NCBI GenBank assembly: GCA_018287875.1
Contig: JAGVVL010000014.1
Span: forward strand, 37,290-101,289
Source of the DNA: Nigrospora sphaerica
Lineage: Eukaryota; Ascomycota; Sordariomycetes; Amphisphaeriales; Apiosporaceae
DNA length: 64,000 nt
Direction of reading: 5' to 3'
Under the pieces are notes generated by a model that saw nothing but the letters and a program-made list of their open reading frames with translations, was not told the DNA's origin and did no database searches. This document shows, in pieces, positions 31,864 through 41,402 of the stretch; position 1 is the stretch's first letter, and each line of letters begins with the position of its first letter. The translations under genes and the position numbers were made by a program.

Positions 31864-32206
31864 TGTGAGAGGCTGAGCCTTGAAGCACTATCGAAGGGGC
31901 CAAATGCTGTTTATTTTCTAGATGAGAAAGAGAGAAGAGAAACGTCCTCAGGAGGCCGGGCGCAGCGTCTCGTTAAATCTTGCGAGACCGGACCGGAACG
32001 TTCGGGTCGGAACGTTCGGACCGGAACGTTCGGACCGGAACGTTCGGATCGGAACGTTCGGATCGCTGCTCAGCTCCCCCTCCTAGGTCTTGACCACTAG
32101 CCTGGCGTTCGAATGGAGAGACCTACTCGAAGCCTCATGTGAGGGGTTCGTGAGACGCTCAGGCCAGGTGCGCCTGAGCCTATCTCCCAGGTCCCAACCT
32201 GTAACA
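31864..32206 (-). repeat. 5' LTR of the second chromovirus (343 bp) with five tandem 14-bp units
   Basis: It is almost identical to 26316-26671 but has five rather than six GAACGTTC units and small purine-tract differences near the TGAGAAAG stretch. The right flank is the target duplication GCCGT. Confidence 0.93.
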
Positions 32207-33994
32207 GCCGTATACGTAGCCGGATTCCGACAGATTATCTCTAAGTTAGACTAAGACGACGATGTCTATATCACCTAATTCTACCACGGTCTTAAAGAAG
32301 AAATCAAAGACGAGGTCGCTAAAATAGATCGCCTTAGCGAGCTCTCCGAGTATATCGAGCTCGTTATACGTATTAATAATAGACTTTATAAGAGAAAGAT
32401 AGAGCGTAAAGGATAATAACCTATCTACAAGCCTATAATCGCTAACTTTAAAAAGAAGCGATAAACGAATCTATCTTTCCAATGCAATAATAAAGGATAA
32501 AGGAATAAGACCTCCTATAGTAATTATTTAAGGCTAATAGACCTTAACATAACCCACTATAATAAGCCCAGATTTTAAGGCAATTGTTACAACTATGGGA
32601 AGAAAGGACACCCTGCACGCCTATATAAGAAACCAAAGAAGCCCTGACAGTGGCAGTAAGTCTTTAAGCGACATGCTAACGTCCTCTAATGTAGCGACAC
32701 CACGGCACTAGATAAAGTGGGAAAGGAAGTTACGAGTACCCCTAGTATACCCCACGACGAACTCAACTGGACAGTATATTATAACGACGACTGTGGTACT
32801 CACTGGTTAGCTAAGGATAGCACTGGATAGTACCTTTAACTGCCACGACGGACATGTACCCTCGCGATAGTATTACAATAAGATATCCACGAGGAATGGT
32901 TCCTAGTTAAAGAAAGTAGCAACAATAAAGAGGAACTCCGATAATAGGTCGAGTTCCTTGAACCTCACGAAATAAACAAGTACTCCGACGAGACACTTAA
33001 TAATCAAGCCATGTTCCACTAAAGTATAGAAGGCGACAGCTAGATCTTGTTTAAAGGGGTATTCCTTATTTAGAATTACTTAATAAAAAGATTTATTAAC
33101 GCCGCTTAAAGTAACGGCTAAATATAACAAAGACCGAGATTCGGTGACAATAAAAGAGTTCACTCTTATATTAAACGTTATAGAGAGCTAGTATAGATCT
33201 CTTATATTTACGACGCCTGTTTTCACCACCTAAAAGAGAAGCTCCGGAACTATGTATTTCCTTGACGGGTCCCTAGATAAGCGGTCCACTACCTATACAC
33301 CTTAGAAGAAGTCGATAAAACTATTGTTAAACTTATCAAATAAAGCCTGTTTATATTATTTAAAGCACCCTTTAAGTATCCACGTGTATATATAGATAGC
33401 GAACTCGATTAGCACCAGTATATAACATACTAATACTGTATCTATAAACTTAAGAAGGCCGAAGTATAAATAAAGTTGAAAGTCTTTTATAAATAAAAGG
33501 TCCGCGAATAATAAAAGGTATAGCTAGTTATGCCTTTAAGAGGACATAAGGTAAGGAACTTATCAAAGTTCCAACACTATATAACTCCGCTCCCATAAAG
33601 AGAAAGGAGCCTCGTTAACTAGAGTATCGACGTTAGAAATTATCGATCCGATAGAGTATATATTGTTATCCGACGACGACTTAACCTTAAGAGAGTATAT
33701 AGGACATTTAAGACGTTAAGGCGCTTGGATAGATAGGGAAGCTGCGAGGCAAGCTAGAGCTACTCGCCAGCAATAAGCTAAGAAGTTGGGAAAAGACCAA
33801 CGCCAGCTATAAAGGGACTACACCTAGCTTAGCAGAACTATAAATCCCTATATACGATAGGTAATAAAGGAAGACACCACTGTAATAAATATAAACTGCT
33901 AGTATTACTAATATAGGTTATAGGATATAAAGTGCCTATATTAATCGATAGCAGAGCTTAAGGAAACTATTTTTCTTTACGAATTGTTAATAAA

Positions 33995-34321
33995 TGTTAC
34001 AGGTTGGGACCTGGGAGATAGGCTCAGGCGCACCTGGCCTAAGCGTCTCACGAACCCCTCATATGAGGCTCCGAGTAGGTCTCTCCATTCGAACGCCAGG
34101 CTAGTGGTCAAGACCTAGGAGGGGAGCTGAGCAGCGATCCGAACGTTCCGATCCGAACGTTCCGGTCCGAACGTTCCTATCCGAACGTTCCGGTCCAGTC
34201 TCGCAAGATTTAACGAGACGCTGCGCCCGGCCTCCTGAAGACGGTTCTCTTCTCTCTTTCCCATCTAGAAAATAAACAGTATTTGGCCCTTCGATAGTGC
34301 TTCAAGGCTCAGCCTCTCACA
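33995..34321 (+). repeat. Solo LTR of the second chromovirus family, opposite orientation
   Basis: This is a single 327-bp copy, inverted relative to the LTRs at 26316 and 31864. It begins TGTTACAGGT and ends CTCTCACA. It is flanked by perfect 5-bp duplications, ATAAA, at 33990-33994 and 34322-34326, which shows insertion of a full element followed by LTR-LTR recombination. It has four GAACGTTC units. Confidence 0.93.
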
Positions 34322-34674
34322 ATAAACTCCGGATATTATAGAGAATAAAAGACGCCCCTTATTAACTTAACGTGGCAAATAGAGAGCCCTTTGTGTATAA
34401 CTATAAAGAAGTGTTAAAGGAGACTGCGCCCTCCTAATACACTTACCTAGGAAGACAGAAACTCTTATATACGATATCGCTGATATATTAGGTTACGATA
34501 TGATTTTGGGAATACCTTGGTTATAAGAGAGTAATCCTAGAGTTAATCAGATAACTGGCTAAGTCTAGTAAGATATATTAAGAAGAGACTGAGCCTTTAA
34601 GAAGCGTTGCCAAAGACCTTTAAGCAAGCCTATAACTCTTTAAGCCTATTTAAGGATATAGAAGGATAAGGAAG

Positions 34675-35239
34675 TGTTAAAAGTATAGGGCTTACCTCTA
34701 TACCGTTATCCTTTGTTAAGGACTTAGCTATGCACTTATCGAAAAGCTAGTCCTTTAACCCAGACTGCCCTAAAGCTCAGGCCACCTTACCCGACAGCAC
34801 GGGCCACCCTACCCTAAAGCTAGGGCTACTTTTCCTGTATACGTGGCCTACGCCACTTGGAACCTTCTATAAGTTTCTACGAGTTTCCACGTACTTCCAT
34901 AAGGTTCCACAAGCCTCCACGTAGTCCCACGAGGTTCCATAAGCGTCCACGTGCTTCTAAGCTACGTCACTGCTTACGCGTCCACTTACGCGTCCCCTCT
35001 TTGTATTACTAAGAGGATAAAGGGTTAAAAGGGTATAAAAAAGGGATAAATCTTCCTTCTTTATGTACATAGTCTCGGAAATAAGCAAGCAAGCAACTTA
35101 GAGATCTCACTCTCTACCCCCCTTAAGAGAAGTTCCTACTCTTCCGTGTTCCTTTATCCTTAAGGAACGGCCTCCGAGATCGAAAGAGCCCTTATAAAGG
35201 GGTTGCTTCCTCTTTTCGATCAAACCACCACTTCCAACA
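34675..35239 (+). repeat. Solo LTR of another family (565 bp)
   Basis: It begins TGTTAAAAG and ends CTTCCAACA, and is flanked by GGAAG at 34670-34674 and 35240-35244. It contains a run of imperfect TTCCAYAAG/CCACGT units (about 34855-34960), a TATA-like GGGTATAAAAAAGGG at about 35030, and pyrimidine-rich sequence before the end, all typical of a fungal LTR. GC is higher than in the surrounding relic. Confidence 0.8.
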
Positions 35240-35631
35240 GGAAGTCAAGTCGAAACTAAGGCCCGAAGTATTAGAGCAGTACTAAGAGTTCGATAACCTG
35301 TTCAGTGGAAAACTGCCTATAGGATTACCAGAGCATAATAGATAGAACTATAAAATACCTTTAAAAGAAGGCCACGAGCCTTAATTTATACCAACATACT
35401 AACTTATACCCAAATATAAGGAAGTACTTAAAGAATACCTTAAAGAGAACTTTATAAAAGACAATATTAAACCTTTGATATCGCTTACCGGATACCTTAT
35501 AATCTTCGTTTTAAAGAAGGCTAGTAAGGATCGTAAGAAAAAGTGGCGACTATATATTAACTATAGGAAGTTTAATAAGATAACAGTTAAGAACTATTAC
35601 CTACTACTGTTAATTAGCAACCTACCAAATG

Positions 35632-37705
35632 TCCTTACTAAGGCAGGCCAGTGGAAGGCACCTGGACTAGACCAGCTTCCGAATGGATTCCTTAAACGCC
35701 TAGGAAAGCCCTCTTCTAGGCCTTGGCCTCCCTAGCAGAAGCGTGCTGGTATATAGGATACTATCCAAGAGCGTTCCGGAAAGCAGTCACCGTTATCCTC
35801 CAGAAGCCAGGAAAGCAGCTAAACGAGTATCACCAAGCCGGCGGATGGAGACCTATTGCGCTGCTTAACACCATGGGGAAAGCGATCGAGAGCCTACTAG
35901 CGCAACGGCTAGCTAGCTTTGCCGAAGAGAACGGACTGCTCCCGGACGAACAGATGGGCAACTGGAAAGGCCGCTCCACGGAAACAGCCCTACGGTTGCT
36001 AACGGACCTAGTCCGCACAGCCTGGAAACATGGAGGCGTAGCAACCCTTCTATCGCTGGATATTTCGGGCGCTTTCGACTCTGTCGACTATGGAAGGCTC
36101 CTCGCTAACTTGCGAGCGCTAAGGATCCCTATATAAACTATCAGCTGGATCCGAAGCTTCCTATCTAACCGGTCCACTACGCTATTCTTCGATAGCTAAG
36201 AATCGGACGAGATCCTAGTCCCGGCAGGCGTCCCGCAGGGCTCACCTTTATCACCTATCCTCTTCTGCCTCTATACAGCCGGTCTCTATAAAGCTCTCCG
36301 CGCCGTACTAGGGATAGCTACTATAGCCTTCGTAGACAACATAAACCTCGTGGGCTTTGGTTTGGACCCCGAGCAGACCTGCAAGCGGCTGGAAGCCGCT
36401 CACAGGATCTGTAAAGAATGGGCAGTCAGCGACAGTATGACCTTCGCAGTCCAGAAATATCACCTAGTCCACTTCTCTCGAAGACGGAAAGGTCCGGACA
36501 CGAAGATAGCCTTAGAAGGTCACGAAATCGAACCAGAAGACTCCTGCCGCGTCCTTAGCATCCAGGTGGATAGACGTCTCCGCTGGGACGTCCATATCCA
36601 GTCGATATCGAAGAAGATGGCGACGCAGGTCTATGCCCTAGACCAGATAGCCGGCTCAACATAGGGCGCGTCCCTCCAGCGAGCCCGCCAAGTCTACACA
36701 GCCGTCGTACGGTCTGCTATAGGCTACGGAGCCTCAGAATGGCACTATCATATCCCGAAAAGCAGGGCTAAAACACTAAGCGACATTCAAACTGAGTGCC
36801 TCCGTAAGGTCACGGGGGCCTTTAAGGCGACAGCAGCCACGACACTAGAAACAGAAGCCTACGTATCGCCCTTAAATATATGGCTTGATAAAAGAGTGTC
36901 GGCTTCGGAAGAAAGGCTCCAACAGCCACGTATCGCCTCGCTTATCCAAGTAAGATGCGATAACGCAGCTAGATGGATTCTAACAAGACCGACTCGCCAG
37001 CGCAGACCGAAAGGCCCCGACGCTCCCGATCGCAAGAGGTGGCTAAACGAATGGCTAACTGGAGACTTAGCACACAAGGCTGAGGAGAAAGACTGGCTCC
37101 AAAGATGGCAACAAACGCAGAAAAACCGAATAGCGCGAGCCCCGGCAGTAACTAAGATGCCGCCAGACAAGCACGTCCTTAAGCTCCATAAAGGACTTCA
37201 CAAGGCAGAGAGCTCGATCCTCGTCTAAGCGAGGACTGGCAAGATTAGGCTGCGAGACTTCCTTTTAAGCGCAGGGTACCAGGCTTCGACAGCCCATGGT
37301 GTGACTACGGTCAGGGCAGGGAGACCGTCCAGCATATCCTCGTTTTCTGCCCACGGGAAAGAGAAAGACGAGAGCATCTCGTCCAAGCTCTAGGAGGACC
37401 GGTAGACACGGATAGGATGCTCGACACCCCGGAAAAGCAGGAATTATCGCGAGATGGCTACTCCGCTCGGGCAGGCTGGACATGTTCCAGCTGGCGAATC
37501 AACTCATCAGCTAGGAAGCGGGCGCGCTGAGCCCGATCTCGGTATGGCAGGTTAAAGAGCAGATAGAAGCGGTGCGACGCAGCAGAACCTAGGTTTTTCA
37601 CCCGGCCGGACGTCAGCCCGGAACGGTTTTCCTAGGCTAAGATGCGCAGGGGGTCCTCATGGCCTAGATAGGTCGCTAGGTGTAAGAACAATAATAATAA
37701 AAAAT
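35632..37705 (+). mobile_element. 5'-truncated non-LTR retrotransposon (LINE, Tad/I-like)
   Basis: The insertion is flanked by a perfect 13-bp target duplication (AACCTACCAAATG at 35619-35631 and 37706-37718) and ends in a TAA/A-rich tail. It encodes the LINE reverse transcriptase in several frames: KAPGLDQLPNGFLK, WRPIALLNTMGKAIESLLAQRL, STETALRLLTDLV, SLDISGAFDSVD, VPAGVPQGSPLSPILF, and the catalytic box read as FVDNINLV, where one Asp is replaced by Asn. A C-terminal segment holds an RNase-H-less tail with basic residues. There is no endonuclease domain, so it is 5' truncated. It split the gypsy RT of the relic. Confidence 0.9.
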
Positions 37706-38666
37706 AACCTACCAAATGGATACAACCTTATATATATTAAGGAAGGCGAAGAATAGAAAATAGTATTCTATACTAAGTACAGACATTTCAAATACCTGGT
37801 AATGTCCTTCGGCCTCACTAATATGCTAGCAAGCTTCTAGAATATAATAAATTATGTCTTACGCGACTTTATTAAGAAGTTCGTTATCGTCTACCTTGAC
37901 AATATCCTTATCTACTTAGAAAACCTTAAGCAACACTAAGAGCACATCCGGCTAGTGCTATAAGCACTCCGCGACGCGAAGTTACTTGTTAACCCTAAGA
38001 AAAGCGAGTTTAAGTAAAAATAAGTTAACTATTTAGGATACGTGATATCCGCGGGAGAAATCCGTATAAAAGAGTCTAAGGTGTTAGCAGTTAAAGACTG
38101 GCCAACTCCTTAAAACGCAAGTAATATACGATCCTTCCTAAGATTGGCAAACTATTATAGGATATTTATTCACCAGTTCGGAAAAATCGCCACTCCCTCA
38201 ACAAACCTAACCTATAAGGACACCGACTTCCAGTGGATAGATAAGGAAGAAACAGCCTTCAACGAGCTAAAGAAAAGATCACCGATAAGCCAGTACTATA
38301 TATAGCCGATCCCACGCGACCCTTTAAGGTCGAGACCGATATATTAGATTATGCGATCGGAGGCTAACTAAGCTAAGCAGACGAGAATAGGAAGCTACAC
38401 TTAGTAGCCTTCTTCTCGAAGAAACTTAACAGACCACAACTTAACTACCAGATTCACGATAAAGAGTTGATAGTTATTATCGAAGCATTCCGAGAATAGA
38501 AACATTACTTAAGTGGTACCACCTATTAAGTTAAGGTGTATACAGACTATAAGAATCTCGTAATATTCGCTACAAATAAGGAACTTAACAAACGATAGAT
38601 CTATTAAATAAAATTTCTTTTAGAATTTAATTTCGTTATTATCTATTATAAGGGTAATAAGAATAA

Positions 38667-38966
38667 TGAGACCGGGCCAGGGCGCTTATGTCAGCCTTGA
38701 TCAAGGGTGTACGCATATATAGGTCAGCCTCCGAAGCGTAGTTCTTGTGGGAGACACCATGGCGTTTTTCCCATCTTTCACTTCAACCACTACGCCTAGG
38801 CGCAGCTTCTCACACTTATTTCTGTATCTATTTTGAACCTCTTTTGCTGTCCTACATTAAGGACTGCCTTGATCAACAGTATCCTCACCTCTGCTTTACT
38901 TTTGGGATCGACCTCACGACCGTGTCTTTCCACCAGACTCCCTACAGTTCGGGGTTTCTTTGTTCC
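38667..38966. mobile_element. 300-bp insertion with 5-bp target duplication, probable solo LTR of unknown family
   Basis: The flanks AATAA at 38662-38666 and 38967-38971 match. Removing the insert plus one copy restores the gypsy reading GNKNNRADSLSRRPD, a strong internal check. The insert starts TGAGACCGGG and has a TATATAGG motif near 38718. It ends TTTGTTCC rather than CA, so the LTR label is tentative. No second copy exists in the window. Confidence 0.7.
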
Positions 38967-39930
38967 AATAACAGGGCCGATTCCTTAAGCCGCCGACCGG
39001 ATTATAAACAAGAGGTACCAATCGAGAGATATATAATTCTTATTAAGGATCCAAACGGAAACCTCGTACCTATTAAGCAACTCGACGTAGTATATCGTGT
39101 ATAATATAAGGATTAGGATAAGCGAATTCGAAAGATTAGCGGTAACGAATTAACCAGGTATAACAGCAAGATTGAGATCCTTAAATGTCTTCAAGTTAAG
39201 CTTGTTAAGGACTTCTATAAGTATCCCGCTTATAGACACTAAGGAAGGTTCAAAACCTTAATATAGATCAAGTAATAGTACGACTATCCTAACCTAAAGG
39301 ACATTGTTGCAACTATTATTAAAAAATGCAATCTATATAACAAGGCTAAGGCCTCACGCTATAAGCTATACAGAGAACTCTAGCCTATATCACCACCAGA
39401 TAGAGCCTGGAAGATAATTGCATTAGACTTCATCGTGAAGCTACTACTATCGAAGGAACCTATAACGTAAGCAGTCTATAATAGCATCCTTATTATCATA
39501 GATAAACTTATAAAGTACACGTATTTCATACTATATAAGGAGTTAAGCAACGTAAAGGAACTCGCATATACCTTCCTTAAGACTGTCGTCAGCTAACATA
39601 GGTTGCTAAAGTAAATTATCTCCGATTAAGATAAGCTATTCACTAGCAAATTCTAGAAATCACTTATAGTACAGCTAGGTGTTAAGTATAAGCTATCTAC
39701 AGCCTATCATCTATAGACAGACGGATAAATAGAAAGAATAAATTAAATACTCGAATAGTATCTACAATATTATATTAACTATCGATAAAACAACTAGATC
39801 AGACTACTACCGACAACATAGATCTCTTATAACAGTGCTAATAACGAGTCACTTAGTATATCACTATTTAAGGCCAACTATGGATTCAACTTAGAAGTTA
39901 TACGACTAGTAATCGAAGGGAAGACGCCCT

Positions 39931-40427
39931 ATTTGTTGTGACGGCGCTGGCAACTGTACACTGATGGAACAGGTGGTGGACACTGGCAGAAGGGAGGGCC
40001 TGTGCGTCTCAGGGTACTTAGATACCTTGAGACTGCCAGAGCCATCGTGTGTTTTCCTTCTTTTCTTCCTCACGTTGCTATCCTCAGTCAATCTACGATC
40101 AGTTGTCGACTTGTCCAACTGCGTGCCGTGACATTTGTTTCCACTTTGTGCATCTTCATCCGTACCTGCTACCGTCTCGCGGAGCTGAGTATGGGTCTGG
40201 ATAGTAACCTTGCCAACGACGAGGTTGCCTTTCTGGTTCCGGAGGGCGTCATGGTGGCTATTGCAGTCATTTCTCTCAGCATTTCGCATCCCGACGTTGC
40301 TTTTCAAGGACTGTGGGATACGACGGATTTCCGCTTGGTGGACAAAAGACCGCTGAGGGTAGACAGTCAAACCGTTCTTGGCAACGATATAGAATTTGAA
40401 CCCCACAACAGACGCTACAGCTCTTAA
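39931..40427 (+). pseudogene. C-terminal part of an RTA1-like membrane protein gene
   Basis: The frame ending at TAA 40425-40427 encodes a transmembrane segment (VTFVSTLCIFIRTCYRLAEL), a loop with the RTA1-typical acidic-Glu context LANDEVAFLVPEG, and another hydrophobic helix (VMVAIAVISLSISHPDV). RTA1 family proteins are seven-helix membrane proteins linked to lipid translocation and toxicant resistance in fungi. The first five helices are absent: upstream sequence is the gypsy relic, ending near 39930. I did not find the missing half on the other side of the transposon nest, so the gene was truncated or rearranged, not merely split. Confidence 0.6.
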
Positions 40428-41402
40428 ATCCTGTTCTCATGTCTGTAATTTATCGATGACTGAGTTTTGGATATAACAGTGGTGTATTCGAGCAACGGCC
40501 AAGTTACGCACGTCTTTCTTCGTGATCTGCTCCGGCAAGAGACCCCGGTGTTGCTTCACTCAAGTGGTGGAGGTACAGACCCTGCTATTCGACAACTCCT
40601 CAAACAGGACGAAATACCGCTTCTTTTTGACGTTTCGCGAAGTCAAGATTCTGGAGATCATCATCAACGAGATTAATTCCGCTGCCAGCGACAGAAGTAG
40701 TATCATGGATGGCTCCACTGAACTTGGAGGGCATGCAACACGCGGTTCTAGTCAAGGTCAGGTAAAAAGCTTGGTCTATCAGCGACGGGGACATAGGCAC
40801 GACTGATATCACAGGTCAGGTACTCTAAGTACGTAAAAGATAAAGATAGTTTGATTGGAGTGCATGTCTGGACGACGAGGCAGCAAGCAGGATGTCATTT
40901 TCTCTACACTCACATAAGCTCAAGCATCCCTTCGCGAGGCAGCCCCTTTCCGAGCAACTCGTTTTCAGGGCGTCTTACGATGCCTTCGGTTACCGATACG
41001 CCCTTATGTTTAACTAACTACAGGCATATTGCTATGTAAGTGATATCACTTAATTCATAGCGCCATGTGCTACTCCCATCGGCCATTCGAGGCGTGGCTG
41101 GCCTCTACATCTGTTACGCCATGATCAGCCGATTACACTGCGCAGCTCGCCAGGTTGCGAAGTCGTAGAACCCAAATAGACACCATCTTTTTCTTTGCGC
41201 AAAGAATTTTATTGGATCCGGAATACCAGCCGATAATCTAACCTGAACAACCCTCCCAATGACAAATGAAATATCCTTCTATATTGTTATCGAAAGGAGA
41301 ATCCCTTCCATATTACGCCCCTCCCCGCTGTATCCAACTCGGCAGCCGACGCCCTAGGAACAAAGCGATTCGGTGCTTGGATTCTAGTAAGTGCGAGCCC
41401 AT
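40428..41402. other. Intergenic, nothing recognised
   Basis: Short open frames occur (for example 40467-40676) but none carries recognisable motifs or intron-supported extension. The region includes the downstream tail of the secreted-protein gene at 41403. Confidence 0.45.

Larger units (their letters stand above)
26316..32206 (-). mobile_element. Second chromovirus (LTR retrotransposon), nearly full length, 5891 bp, mildly RIPped
   Basis: LTRs lie at 26316-26671 and 31864-32206. A perfect 5-bp target duplication, GCCGT, occurs at 26311-26315 and 32207-32211. The element interrupts the gag of the older gypsy relic. Its order on the minus strand is gag with zinc knuckle, protease, RT, RNase H, integrase and chromodomain. 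Frames are interrupted mainly by TAG codons where Trp or Gln is expected. Confidence 0.95.
25950..39930 (+). mobile_element. Heavily RIPped Ty3/gypsy relic that hosts five later insertions
   Basis: When the nested insertions are set aside, plus-strand fragments follow gypsy order. Gag appears at about 26090-26315 (MWFKPIIRDYLTNKKKLQEDK) and resumes at 32212. The zinc knuckle at about 32586-32625 has two Cys-to-Tyr changes, and protease-linker remnants lie at 33900-34670. Reverse transcriptase begins at about 35245-35618 and resumes at 37719 with YLDN for YLDD at 37892-37903. RNase H follows at 38230-38660, and integrase (LDFIVKLLLSKEP, YHLXTDGXIERI) ends abruptly near 39930. Most changes are TGG or CAG to TAG and TGT to TAT, as RIP produces. 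The 3' LTR is missing. Confidence 0.85.
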
